Positions 1-8,383 of a stretch of 64,000 nucleotides of DNA are shown piece by piece. Made by a program: the position numbers and the translations under genes. Numbering within the stretch: position 1 is the first letter of the stretch; each line of letters begins with the position of its first letter. Location of the stretch: the NCBI GenBank assembly GCA_029202525.1, contig CP119325.1, positions 2,454,001-2,518,000 of the forward strand, written 5' to 3'. The notes under the pieces are model-generated. The model ran no database searches, had not been told where the DNA came from, and saw only the letters and a program-made list of their open reading frames with translations. This stretch comes from Candidatus Pseudomonas phytovorans (GTDB lineage Bacteria > Pseudomonadota > Gammaproteobacteria > Pseudomonadales > Pseudomonadaceae).

Positions 1-1
1 C

Positions 2-202
2 CCGGAAGAAAAGGGCTTTGTGCGGGTGGCGAAAGTTGAGGGCTTCTGGAAGCTGGTGCCCAAGGGTGACAGCACGGAAGTAACCTATCAGGTGCACACC
101 GAACCGGGTGGTAGCGTGCCGGCGATGGTGGCCAACAAGTTCGTGGTGGATGCGCCGTTCAATACCCTGAAAGGGCTGCGTGAGCGGGCCGAGAAAAACT
201 GA
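2..202 (+). CDS. START-domain protein, C-terminal fragment
   Basis: Only the last 66 or so codons are in the window; the frame is open back to base 2 and ends with TGA at 200-202. The visible part contains KVEGFWKLVP and YQVHTEPGGSVP followed by a C-terminal helix ending FNTLKGLRERAEKN. This pattern fits the end of a START/Bet v1-like lipid-binding fold, as in bacterial proteins related to StAR domains. In P. putida such a gene lies next to gltA. A GTG at 20 is unlikely to be the true start because the sequence upstream already reads as part of the domain. The ligand is unknown. The gene converges with gltA, with a REP pair and a terminator between them. Confidence 0.7.
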   Translation, partial: PEEKGFVRVAKVEGFWKLVPKGDSTEVTYQVHTEPGGSVPAMVANKFVVDAPFNTLKGLRERAEKN

Positions 203-214
203 GGTTTTCTACTG

Positions 215-324
215 CCTGTAGCGGCCTCTTCGCGGGCTTGCCCGCTCCCACAGGTACTGCACAGCCTTTGAGCGCTGTGCGGTACCTGTGGGAGCGGGCA
301 AGCCCGCGAAGAGGCCGGTACAGG
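215..324. repeat. REP pair (inverted)
   Basis: Two copies of the P. putida REP element face each other at 222-254 and 285-317. Both contain the core GCGGGCTTGCCCGC followed by TCCCACAGG, and they are separated by a short partly self-complementary spacer. Elements of this class are dispersed in intergenic DNA of the P. putida group. This copy lies between the 3' ends of two converging genes. Confidence 0.9.
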
Positions 325-336
325 AAAAGCGGGAAT

Positions 337-365
337 AAAAAAGGCTGCCCGAGGGCAGCCTTTTT
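337..365 (-). terminator. Rho-independent terminator of gltA
   Basis: A stem of GGCTGCCC pairing with GGGCAGCC is flanked by A and T runs, so it can end transcription in both directions. It lies about 20 bp beyond the gltA stop codon. Confidence 0.85.
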
Positions 366-383
366 GCGTTCGGCGATTAAAGC

Positions 384-1673
384 TTACTTGCGGTCCTTCA
401 GTGCAGCGATGTCGCGTTTTGGCTCGCCGGTGTACAGCTGGCGCGGGCGGCCAATCTTGTACGGGCTGGAGAGCATTTCTTTCCAGTGCGAGATCCAGCC
501 CACGGTACGTGCCAGGGCGAAGATCACGGTGAACATGCTGGTCGGAATGCCGATCGCCTTGAGGATGATCCCCGAGTAGAAGTCGACGTTCGGGTACAGC
601 GAGCGCTCGATGAAGTACGGATCGGTCAGGGCGATCTCTTCGAGGCGCATGGCCAGTTCCAGCTGCGGGTCGTTCTTGATGCCCAGCTCGCGCAGGACTT
701 CGTCGCAGGTCTGCTTCATCACGGTGGCGCGCGGGTCGCGGTTCTTGTACACGCGGTGACCGAAGCCCATCAACTTGAACGGGTCGTTCTTGTCTTTGGC
801 CTTGGCGATGAATGTGTCGATGTTCGAGACATCGCCGATTTCATCGAGCATGGTCAGTACGGCTTCGTTCGCACCGCCGTGGGCCGGGCCCCACAGTGCG
901 GCGATACCGGCGGCAATACAGGCGAACGGGTTGGCACCCGACGAGCCGGCCAGACGCACGGTGGAAGTGGAAGCGTTCTGCTCGTGGTCGGCGTGGAGGA
1001 TGAAGATCCGGTCCATTGCCTTGGCCAGCACCGGGCTGATCGGTTTGATCTCGCACGGAGTGTTGAACATCATGTGCAGGAAGTTTTCCGCGTACGACAG
1101 GTCGTTGCGCGGGTACATCATCGGCTGGCCCATGGAGTACTTGTAAACCATCGCGGCCAGGGTCGGCATCTTGGCGACCAGGCGCACCGCAGAAATTTCG
1201 CGGTGTTGCGGGTTATTGATGTCCAGGGAGTCGTGATAGAACGCCGACAGGGCGCCGACCACGCCGCACATCACCGCCATCGGGTGAGCGTCGCGGCGGA
1301 AACCGTTGAAGAAGGACTTCAGCTGCTCGTGAACCATGGTGTGGTTCTTGACGGTGCTGACGAACTGGGCCTTCTGCTCGGCATTCGGCAATTCGCCGTT
1401 GAGCAGCAGGTAGCAGGTTTCGAGGTAGTCCGATTGTTCGGCGAGTTGCTCGATCGGGTAGCCGCGGTGCAGCAGGATCCCTTTGTCACCATCAATGTAG
1501 GTGATCTTCGACTCGCACGAGGCGGTCGCCATGAAACCAGGGTCGAAGGTGAAGTGACCAGTGGCCCCCAACCCGCGGACGTCGATTACATCAGGACCAA
1601 CGGTGCCGGTTAAAATGGGCAGCTCGACGGGGGCAGCGCCCTCGATGACCAACTGCGCTTTTTTGTCAGCCAT
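384..1673 (-). CDS. gltA: Citrate synthase
   Basis: Condenses oxaloacetate and acetyl-CoA to citrate, the entry step of the TCA cycle, in the cytoplasm. The 429 residues match the length of the hexameric, NADH-inhibited type II enzyme of Gram-negative bacteria. Catalytic residues are visible: H265 in GPAHGGANE, H306 in GFGHRVYK and D364 in PNVDFYSG. C206 (NTPCEIKP) corresponds to the cysteine linked to NADH inhibition in E. coli GltA. The ATG is preceded by a strong AGGAGG ribosome site. The gene is transcribed away from the sdh-suc block, from a promoter at 1732-1759, and has its own terminator. The identification is firm. Confidence 0.98.
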   Translation of the reverse strand: MADKKAQLVIEGAAPVELPILTGTVGPDVIDVRGLGATGHFTFDPGFMATASCESKITYIDGDKGILLHRGYPIEQLAEQSDYLETCYLLLNGELPNAEQKAQFVSTVKNHTMVHEQLKSFFNGFRRDAHPMAVMCGVVGALSAFYHDSLDINNPQHREISAVRLVAKMPTLAAMVYKYSMGQPMMYPRNDLSYAENFLHMMFNTPCEIKPISPVLAKAMDRIFILHADHEQNASTSTVRLAGSSGANPFACIAAGIAALWGPAHGGANEAVLTMLDEIGDVSNIDTFIAKAKDKNDPFKLMGFGHRVYKNRDPRATVMKQTCDEVLRELGIKNDPQLELAMRLEEIALTDPYFIERSLYPNVDFYSGIILKAIGIPTSMFTVIFALARTVGWISHWKEMLSSPYKIGRPRQLYTGEPKRDIAALKDRK

Positions 1674-1731
1674 GTGGCCTCCTATTAATGCTAGAAATCA
1701 TCAGACAGACCCCCCACGCAGGGCCCGCACC

Positions 1732-1759
1732 ACTATAGAGGGATAAATTCAGATGTCAA
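1732..1759 (-). promoter_or_regulatory. Sigma70 promoter of gltA
   Basis: Read on the minus strand, TTGACA (1754-1759) and TATAGT (1732-1737) are separated by 16 bp. This is near consensus and predicts a start near 1725, giving a leader of about 50 nt. Confidence 0.75.
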
Positions 1760-1781
1760 TTTGCCTAAAGGCTTGTTGAAA

Positions 1782-1797
1782 CAGGCTTTCAAGCCTG
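1782..1797. promoter_or_regulatory. Perfect inverted repeat between the gltA and sdhC promoters
   Basis: CAGGCTT-TC-AAGCCTG is a 7+2+7 inverted repeat upstream of the gltA -35 box, followed on the plus strand by ATTTTTCCC. It could be an operator or a small terminator-like hairpin. No regulator is identified. Confidence 0.35.
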
Positions 1798-1873
1798 ATT
1801 TTTCCCGAATTTGTCGCCCATTTACGCCTTTTGTCCGTTAAAGGCAATGCGCTATTTGGGCTACCCCGTCACG

Positions 1874-1902
1874 TTGTCATAAGCAGCCTAACTGTCTATA
1901 CT
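1874..1902 (+). promoter_or_regulatory. Sigma70 promoter of the sdhCDAB operon
   Basis: TTGTCA (1874-1879) and TATACT (1897-1902) are separated by exactly 17 bp. The predicted start near 1909 gives an untranslated leader of about 115 nt before the GTG of sdhC. The leader holds a 14-bp perfect palindrome at 1920-1933. Confidence 0.7.
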
Positions 1903-1919
1903 CGGCACCCGACCGCCAG

Positions 1920-1933
1920 GGGCTTGCAAGCCC
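1920..1933 (+). promoter_or_regulatory. 14-bp palindrome in the sdhC leader
   Basis: GGGCTTG-CAAGCCC lies about 11 nt downstream of the predicted sdh transcription start. It may be an operator or an RNA hairpin at the 5' end of the transcript. The rest of the 1674-2024 interval holds only the two promoters and the inverted repeat at 1782. Confidence 0.4.
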
Positions 1934-2024
1934 GAACTGCTGGGGTCGCCGTTCCCTGGGTGGTGGGTACCTGACCAGTACACTTACCAACAACTTTGCC
2001 CTGATTCGCTAGGGGCTCTTCAGT

Positions 2025-2411
2025 GTGAAAAAAGCCGTGAAAAGCCAACGACCTGTAAACCTAGACCTAAGGACCATCAAACTCCCCATTACCGGCGTAA
2101 CGTCATTCCTCCACCGTGTATCCGGCATCATCCTCTTCCTGGGCCTGGCCTTCATGCTTTACGCATTGGGTAAATCCCTGGGTTCCGAGGAAGGTTTCGG
2201 TGAGGTGAAGGCGTGCTTGACCAGCCCGCTGGCCAAGTTCGTGGCGTGGGGTCTCCTGTCTGCCTTGCTGTATCACCTGGTTGCCGGCGTGCGCCATCTG
2301 ATTATGGACATGGGCATCGGTGAGACGCTGGAAGGCGGAAGACTGGGCTCGAAAATCATCATCGCTGTTTCCGTAGTGGTGATCGTGCTTGCAGGAGTTT
2401 GGATATGGTAA
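2025..2411 (+). CDS. sdhC: Succinate dehydrogenase cytochrome b556 subunit
   Basis: One of two membrane anchors of respiratory complex II; with SdhD it binds heme b and ubiquinone in the inner membrane. It has 128 residues and three hydrophobic segments (about 28-48, 66-92 and 108-128). S27 and R31 (TSFLHRVSG) match the E. coli quinone-site residues, and H84 (LLYHLVAG) matches the heme ligand, with the same numbering. The start is GTG, preceded by AGGGGC 8 nt upstream; no better ATG exists. Its stop overlaps the start of sdhD by 7 bp, which suggests translational coupling. It is the first gene of the sdhCDAB operon. Confidence 0.96.
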   Translation: MKKAVKSQRPVNLDLRTIKLPITGVTSFLHRVSGIILFLGLAFMLYALGKSLGSEEGFGEVKACLTSPLAKFVAWGLLSALLYHLVAGVRHLIMDMGIGETLEGGRLGSKIIIAVSVVVIVLAGVWIW

Positions 2412-2773
2412 CTAACGTCACGAACCTTTCGCGTTCGGGCCTCTATGACTGGATGGCGCAGCGCGTATCTGCGGTCGTTCTCGCGGCTTACTTCATTTTC
2501 CTGATCGGTTACCTCGCCGCGCACCCGGGCATCGATTATGCCCAGTGGCACGGTCTGTTCTCCAATAACGCGATGCGTATCTTCAGTTTGCTGGCGCTGG
2601 TCGCCCTGGGCGCTCACGCCTGGGTCGGCATGTGGACCATTGCAACCGACTACCTGACGCCAATGGCGCTGGGCAAGTCGGCAACTGCGGTACGTTTCCT
2701 GTTCCAGGCGGTATGCGGCGTTGCGATGTTCGCTTACTTCGTCTGGGGTGTGCAGATTCTCTGGGGTATCTGA
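2405..2773 (+). CDS. sdhD: Succinate dehydrogenase membrane anchor subunit
   Basis: Second membrane anchor of complex II, 122 residues with three transmembrane helices. H71 (GAHAWVGM) is the expected second heme b ligand, and D82-Y83 (ATDYLTP) match the quinone-site pair of E. coli SdhD. The ATG at 2405 is preferred over an in-frame TTG at 2399 because CAGGAG at 2392-2397 is correctly spaced only for the ATG. It overlaps sdhC by 7 bp and ends 3 bp before sdhA. Confidence 0.96.
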   Translation: MVTNVTNLSRSGLYDWMAQRVSAVVLAAYFIFLIGYLAAHPGIDYAQWHGLFSNNAMRIFSLLALVALGAHAWVGMWTIATDYLTPMALGKSATAVRFLFQAVCGVAMFAYFVWGVQILWGI

Positions 2774-2776
2774 TCC

Positions 2777-4549
2777 ATGGCTAGCATTCCAACCATTTCT
2801 TTCGACGCCATCATCATCGGTGGCGGCGGCGCAGGCATGCGTGCTGCGCTGCAACTGGCTCAAGGCGGCCACAAGACTGCCGTAGTCACCAAGGTCTTCC
2901 CGACCCGCTCGCACACTGTATCCGCCCAGGGCGGCATCACCTGCGCCATCGCTTCGGCCGACCCGAACGACGACTGGCGTTGGCACATGTACGATACCGT
3001 CAAGGGTTCCGACTACATCGGTGACCAGGACGCTATCGAATACATGTGTCAGGAAGGCCCGGCTGCGGTCTTCGAGCTGGACCACATGGGCCTGCCGTTC
3101 TCGCGTACCGAAACCGGCCGCATCTATCAGCGTCCGTTCGGTGGCCAGTCCAAGGACTTCGGCAAGGGTGGCCAGGCCGCCCGTACCTGTGCCGCTTCCG
3201 ACCGTACCGGTCACGCGCTGCTGCACACCCTGTACCAAGGCAACCTGAAGGCCGGTACCACCTTCCTCAACGAGTACTACGCCGTTGACCTGGTGAAAAA
3301 CCAGGACGGCGCCTTTGTCGGTGTGATCGCGATCTGCATCGAAACCGGCGAAACCATGTACATCAAGGCCAAGGCTACCGTTCTGGCCACTGGCGGTGCG
3401 GGGCGTATCTACTCCTCTACCACCAACGCCCTGATCAATACCGGTGACGGTATCGGCATGGCCCTGCGTGCCGGTGTGCCGGTGCAGGACATCGAGATGT
3501 GGCAGTTCCACCCGACCGGCATCGCCGGCGCCGGTGTACTGGTCACTGAAGGTTGCCGTGGCGAAGGTGGTTACCTGATCAACGCCCACGGCGAGCGCTT
3601 CATGGAGCGTTACGCGCCGAACGCGAAAGACCTGGCCGGCCGCGACGTGGTTGCCCGTTCCATGGTCAAGGAAATCATCGCCGGCAACGGCGTGGGCCCG
3701 AACAAGGACCACGTACTGCTGAAGCTGGACCACCTGGGTGAGGAAGTGCTGCACAGCCGCCTGCCAGGTATCTGCGAACTGTCCAAGACCTTCGCCCACG
3801 TCGACCCGGTCGTCGCGCCGGTGCCGGTCGTTCCGACCTGCCACTACATGATGGGTGGCGTTGCCACCAACATTCATGGCCAGGCCATCACCATGGACGA
3901 AGAAGGCAAGGATCACATCATCCCTGGCCTGTTCGCCGTAGGTGAAGTGGCGTGCGTATCGGTTCACGGTGCCAACCGCCTGGGCGGCAACTCGCTGCTC
4001 GACCTGGTGGTGTTCGGCCGTGCTGCCGGCCTGCACCTGGAGAAGGCGCTGAGCGACGGCATCGAGCACCTCGACGCCAGCGACACCGACATCGATGTTG
4101 CCCTGAACCGCCTGAACAAGCTCAACGAGCGCTCCACTGGCGAAGACGTTGCCAGCCTCAAGCGCGAACTGCAAAGCTGCATGCAGAACTACTTCGGTGT
4201 ATTCCGTACTGGCGAATACATGCAGAAGGGTATCGAGCAGCTGGCCGGCCTGCGTGACCGCATCGCCAATGTCAAGATCAACGACAAGTCCCAGGCCTTC
4301 AACACCGCGCGTATCGAAGCGCTGGAGCTGCAGAACCTGCTGGAAGTTGCCGAAGCTACCGCCATCGCGGCCGAAGCCCGTAAAGAGTCCCGCGGCGCTC
4401 ACGCCCGTGAAGACTTCGAAGACCGTGACGACGAAAACTGGCTGTGCCACACCCTGTACTACCCGGGTGTGAAGCGCGTTGCCAAGCGCGGCGTCAACTT
4501 TGCGCCGAAGACCGTACCGGCCTTCGAGCCAAAAATCCGGACTTACTAA
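2777..4549 (+). CDS. sdhA: Succinate dehydrogenase flavoprotein subunit
   Basis: Oxidises succinate to fumarate and passes electrons through covalently bound FAD to SdhB, on the cytoplasmic face of the inner membrane. The 590 residues are typical. The Rossmann motif GGGGAG is at 15-20. H46 in RSHTVSAQGG is the expected covalent FAD attachment site. The substrate-site motifs HPTG, CHYMMGG and GGNSLLDLVVFGR are all present. It follows sdhD by 3 bp and precedes sdhB by 11 bp. Confidence 0.98.
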   Translation: MASIPTISFDAIIIGGGGAGMRAALQLAQGGHKTAVVTKVFPTRSHTVSAQGGITCAIASADPNDDWRWHMYDTVKGSDYIGDQDAIEYMCQEGPAAVFELDHMGLPFSRTETGRIYQRPFGGQSKDFGKGGQAARTCAASDRTGHALLHTLYQGNLKAGTTFLNEYYAVDLVKNQDGAFVGVIAICIETGETMYIKAKATVLATGGAGRIYSSTTNALINTGDGIGMALRAGVPVQDIEMWQFHPTGIAGAGVLVTEGCRGEGGYLINAHGERFMERYAPNAKDLAGRDVVARSMVKEIIAGNGVGPNKDHVLLKLDHLGEEVLHSRLPGICELSKTFAHVDPVVAPVPVVPTCHYMMGGVATNIHGQAITMDEEGKDHIIPGLFAVGEVACVSVHGANRLGGNSLLDLVVFGRAAGLHLEKALSDGIEHLDASDTDIDVALNRLNKLNERSTGEDVASLKRELQSCMQNYFGVFRTGEYMQKGIEQLAGLRDRIANVKINDKSQAFNTARIEALELQNLLEVAEATAIAAEARKESRGAHAREDFEDRDDENWLCHTLYYPGVKRVAKRGVNFAPKTVPAFEPKIRTY

Positions 4550-4560
4550 GGGTGGCTGCT

Positions 4561-5265
4561 ATGTTGAAAGTCGAAGTTTATCGTTACAACCCCGACACCG
4601 ACTCGGCGCCCAAGATGGAGTCGTTCGACGTCGATACCGGCGGCAAGGACCTGATGGTTCTCGATGTATTGGCGCTGATCAAGGAAAAGGACGAGGGTTT
4701 CTCGTACCGTCGCTCGTGCCGTGAAGGCGTGTGCGGTTCCGATGGCATGAACATGAACGGCAAGAACGGGCTGGCCTGCATCACCCCGCTGTCGGGTGTG
4801 GTCAAAAAGGGCAAGCTGGTTCTGCGCCCGCTGCCAGGCTTGCCGGTCATTCGTGACCTGGTCGTCGACATGAGCATCTTCTACAAGCAGTACGAGAAGG
4901 TGAAGCCATTCCTGCAGAACGACACGCCGGCCCCGGCCATCGAGCGTCTGCAGTCGCCTGAAGAACGTGACAAGCTGGACGGCCTGTACGAGTGCATCCT
5001 GTGCGCTTGCTGCTCGACTTCCTGCCCGTCGTTCTGGTGGAACCCGGACAAGTTCCTGGGCCCCGCCGCACTGCTGCAGGCCTACCGCTTCCTGGCCGAC
5101 AGCCGTGACACCAAGACTCAGGAGCGCCTGGCGTCCCTGGATGACCCGTTCAGTGTATTCCGCTGCCGCGGGATCATGAACTGCGTAAACGTTTGCCCGA
5201 AAGGTCTGAATCCGACCAAGGCAATCGGTCACGTACGTAACATGCTGCTGCAAAGCGGTACCTGA
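4561..5265 (+). CDS. sdhB: Succinate dehydrogenase iron-sulfur subunit
   Basis: Carries electrons from the SdhA flavin to ubiquinone. The 234 residues show three cluster motifs: [2Fe-2S] with C53, C58 and C73 plus an Asp ligand (CREGVCGSD, as in E. coli), then CILCACCSTSCP and CRGIMNCVNVCPKG for the [4Fe-4S] and [3Fe-4S] clusters. The ATG at 4561 (MLKVEVYRYN) is the family start; the frame is open further upstream, but that part overlaps sdhA out of frame. A 244-bp gap with a hairpin separates it from sucA. Confidence 0.97.
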   Translation: MLKVEVYRYNPDTDSAPKMESFDVDTGGKDLMVLDVLALIKEKDEGFSYRRSCREGVCGSDGMNMNGKNGLACITPLSGVVKKGKLVLRPLPGLPVIRDLVVDMSIFYKQYEKVKPFLQNDTPAPAIERLQSPEERDKLDGLYECILCACCSTSCPSFWWNPDKFLGPAALLQAYRFLADSRDTKTQERLASLDDPFSVFRCRGIMNCVNVCPKGLNPTKAIGHVRNMLLQSGT

Positions 5266-5386
5266 TACAAAGTGTTGTACCTGCAGTAAGCCGAGGTGCG
5301 GGTGGAGAGCCCGCACTGAGGTAAACCCGAACAAGGGCCCACAAAGCCCGCGTTCATACCTATGAAGATATGAGACCAGCAGGGGC

Positions 5387-5408
5387 TTTCCGGGCTGGTA
5401 CCCGGAAA
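5387..5408 (+). promoter_or_regulatory. Hairpin in the sdhB-sucA intergenic region
   Basis: TTTCCGGG-CTGGTA-CCCGGAAA forms a perfect 8-bp stem with a 6-nt loop, about 100 nt upstream of sucA. No T run follows, so RNA processing, attenuation or an operator is more likely than termination. The gap may also hold a sucA promoter, but none is convincing. Confidence 0.4.
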
Positions 5409-5509
5409 ATCAGCAGGATCCAAGTGGCGTGGTTCAGTCGCTTTATTCGGACTTTTCCAGGTTTGCTGTGGCTCTCGCCGATCAGTCCCCTAATCGAGGG
5501 TGACCAAGC

Positions 5510-8341
5510 ATGCAAGAAAGCGTGATGCAGCGCATGTGGGATAGCGCCCACCTTTCAGGTGGTAACGCTGCATATGTGGAAGAGCTCTACGAGCTCTACC
5601 TGCACGACCCTAACGCTGTGCCAGAAGAGTGGCGCACTTACTTCCAGAAGTTGCCAGCCGACGGCAGCACCGCTACTGATGTATCGCACTCGACAATCCG
5701 CGACCATTTCGTATTGCTGGCAAAGAACCAGCGCCGCGCCCAACCGGTTTCCGCCGGGAGCGTGAGCAGTGAACACGAGAAGAAGCAGGTTGAAGTTCTG
5801 CGACTGATCCAGGCCTATCGTATGCGCGGCCATCAGGCTGCCAAGCTCGACCCGTTGGGGTTGTGGCAGCGCCCTGCGCCCGTAGACCTGTCGATCAATC
5901 ACTACGGCTTGACCAATGCCGATCTTGATACGACCTTCCGTGCCGGCGACCTGTTCATCGGCAAAGAGGAGGCGAGCCTACGCGACATCTTCGATGCACT
6001 CCAGAAGACATATTGTCGCACCATTGGCGCCGAATTCACCCACATCGTCGATTCCGAGCAGCGCAGCTGGTTCCAGCAGCGCCTGGAAAGCGTGCGCGGC
6101 CGTCCGGAGTTTTCCGCTGACGTGCAGGCCCACCTGCTTGAGCGCGTAACGGCCGGTGAGGGCCTGGAAAAGTACCTGGGCACCAAGTACCCGGGCACCA
6201 AGCGTTTCGGCCTGGAGGGCGGCGAGAGCCTGATCCCGATGCTGGATGAAATGATCCAGCGTTCCGGCTCTTACGGCACCAAGGAAGTTGTCATCGGCAT
6301 GGCCCACCGTGGTCGCCTGAACGTGCTGGTGAACACCTTCGGCAAGAACCCGCGCGAGCTGTTCGACGAGTTCGAAGGCAAGAAGATGAACGAGCTGGGC
6401 TCCGGTGACGTGAAGTATCACCAGGGCTTCTCTTCGAACGTGATGACCACCGGTGGCGAAGTTCACCTGGCCATGGCGTTCAACCCGTCCCACCTGGAAA
6501 TCGTTTCGCCTGTGGTCGAAGGTTCGGTGCGCGCCCGTCAGGACCGCCGCAACGACACCGTTGGCGACAAAGTGCTGCCGATTTCGATCCACGGCGACGC
6601 AGCATTCGCCGGCCAGGGCGTGGTGCTGGAAACCTTCCAGATGTCGCAGACCCGCGGTTTCAAGACCGGCGGCACCGTGCACATCGTGATCAACAACCAG
6701 GTCGGTTTCACCATCAGCAACCCGTTGGACGCGCGCTCTACCGAGTACGCCACCGACGTTGCCAAGATGATCCAGGCGCCGATCCTGCACGTGAACGGTG
6801 ATGACCCGGAAGCCGTGCTGTTCGTCACCCAGCTGGCCATCGATTACCGCATGCAGTTCAAGCGTGATGTGGTTGTCGACCTGGTCTGCTACCGTCGTCG
6901 CGGCCACAACGAGGCCGACGAGCCAAACGGCACCCAGCCGCTGATGTATCAGCAGATCGCCAAGCAGCGCACCACCCGTGAGCTGTATGCCGAGGCACTG
7001 ATTCAGGCAGGTCGTATCGATGCCGAACGCGCTCAGGCCAAGATCGACGAATACCGCAACGCGCTGGACAACGGCCTGCACGTGGTTAAAAGCCTGGTCA
7101 AGGAGCCGAACCGCGAGCTGTTCGTCGACTGGCGCCCCTACCTGGGCCATGCCTGGACCGCGCGTCACGACACCCGTTTCGACCTCAAGACCCTGCAAGA
7201 CCTGTCGGCCAAGCTGCTTGAGCTGCCGGAAGGTTTCGTGGTTCAGCGCCAGGTATCGAAGATCTACGAAGATCGCCAGAAGATGCAGGCCGGTGGCTTG
7301 CCGATCAACTGGGGTTATGCAGAGACCATGGCCTACGCCACCCTGCAGTTCGAAGGCCACCCGATCCGCATGACCGGCCAGGACATCGGCCGTGGCACCT
7401 TCTCGCACCGCCATGCGGTGTTGCACAACCAGAAGGACGCCAGCACCTACATCCCGTTGCAGAACCTGTTCCCGGGCCAGCCACGTTTCGACCTGTACGA
7501 TTCGTTCCTGTCCGAAGAAGCGGTGCTGGCCTTCGAATATGGCTACTCCACCACCACGCCGAACGCGCTGGTGATCTGGGAAGCCCAGTTCGGCGACTTC
7601 GCCAACGGTGCGCAAGTGGTGATCGACCAGTTCATCACCAGCGGTGAGCACAAGTGGGGCCGCCTGTGCGGTCTGACCATGCTGCTGCCACACGGTTATG
7701 AAGGGCAGGGGCCGGAGCACTCCTCCGCGCGTCTGGAGCGTTACCTGCAGCTGTGCGCCGAGCACAACATCCAGGTCTGCGTACCGACCACCCCGGCACA
7801 GATCTACCACCTGCTGCGTCGCCAGGTGATCCGCCCGCTGCGCAAGCCGCTGGTGGTCCTGACGCCGAAGTCGCTGCTGCGCCACAAGCTGGCCGTCTCG
7901 ACCCTGGAAGACCTGGCAGAAGGCTCGTTCCAGACCGTGATCCCGGAAATCGACGCGATCGATCCGGCCAAGGTCGAGCGCCTGGTGCTGTGCAGCGGCA
8001 AGGTCTACTACGACCTGCTGGAAAAACGCCGTGCCGAAGGCCGCGAAGACATCGCCATCCTGCGTCTCGAGCAGCTGTACCCGTTCCCGGAGGACGACCT
8101 GGTCGAAATCCTGGCGCAATACAGCAACCTCAAGCATGCCGTCTGGTGCCAGGAAGAACCGATGAACCAGGGCGCCTGGTACAGCAGCCAGCACCACATG
8201 CGCCGTATCCTGGGCCGCCACAACAAGGCACTGGTCCTGGAATACGCCGGTCGCGACGCTTCTGCCGCGCCAGCCTGTGGTTACGCTTCGAAGCACGCCG
8301 AACAGCAGGAAAAACTGCTGCAAGACGCCTTCACTGTCTAA
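5510..8341 (+). CDS. sucA: 2-oxoglutarate dehydrogenase E1 component
   Basis: Thiamine-diphosphate enzyme that decarboxylates 2-oxoglutarate and transfers the succinyl group to the lipoyl arm of SucB. The 943 residues are typical of SucA (kgdA in older Pseudomonas literature). The N-terminal motif for E2 binding is visible (LSGGNAAYVEELYELYL). The active-site loop AHRGRLNVL lies near residue 266, and the cofactor motif GDAAFAGQG near 362 is followed by INNQVGFT. The C-terminal transketolase-like domain includes GRGTFSHRHA. The ATG at 5510 follows CGAGGG by 9 nt. It is first in the sucAB-lpdG-sucCD series. Confidence 0.98.
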   Translation: MQESVMQRMWDSAHLSGGNAAYVEELYELYLHDPNAVPEEWRTYFQKLPADGSTATDVSHSTIRDHFVLLAKNQRRAQPVSAGSVSSEHEKKQVEVLRLIQAYRMRGHQAAKLDPLGLWQRPAPVDLSINHYGLTNADLDTTFRAGDLFIGKEEASLRDIFDALQKTYCRTIGAEFTHIVDSEQRSWFQQRLESVRGRPEFSADVQAHLLERVTAGEGLEKYLGTKYPGTKRFGLEGGESLIPMLDEMIQRSGSYGTKEVVIGMAHRGRLNVLVNTFGKNPRELFDEFEGKKMNELGSGDVKYHQGFSSNVMTTGGEVHLAMAFNPSHLEIVSPVVEGSVRARQDRRNDTVGDKVLPISIHGDAAFAGQGVVLETFQMSQTRGFKTGGTVHIVINNQVGFTISNPLDARSTEYATDVAKMIQAPILHVNGDDPEAVLFVTQLAIDYRMQFKRDVVVDLVCYRRRGHNEADEPNGTQPLMYQQIAKQRTTRELYAEALIQAGRIDAERAQAKIDEYRNALDNGLHVVKSLVKEPNRELFVDWRPYLGHAWTARHDTRFDLKTLQDLSAKLLELPEGFVVQRQVSKIYEDRQKMQAGGLPINWGYAETMAYATLQFEGHPIRMTGQDIGRGTFSHRHAVLHNQKDASTYIPLQNLFPGQPRFDLYDSFLSEEAVLAFEYGYSTTTPNALVIWEAQFGDFANGAQVVIDQFITSGEHKWGRLCGLTMLLPHGYEGQGPEHSSARLERYLQLCAEHNIQVCVPTTPAQIYHLLRRQVIRPLRKPLVVLTPKSLLRHKLAVSTLEDLAEGSFQTVIPEIDAIDPAKVERLVLCSGKVYYDLLEKRRAEGREDIAILRLEQLYPFPEDDLVEILAQYSNLKHAVWCQEEPMNQGAWYSSQHHMRRILGRHNKALVLEYAGRDASAAPACGYASKHAEQQEKLLQDAFTV

Positions 8342-8383
8342 CGCCTTCGCGCACCTGAAACCGAATTTAAGGAAACACAGATA

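Noticed and set aside
215..324. Inverted repeats considered as insertion sequence ends
   Set aside because: No transposase lies between the arms, and the same sequence recurs at many intergenic sites, which fits REP elements.
2273..4450. Long open frame on the minus strand opposite sdhD and sdhA
   Set aside because: It lies wholly antisense to well-conserved genes, has no recognisable domain and has a composition typical of high-GC antisense frames.
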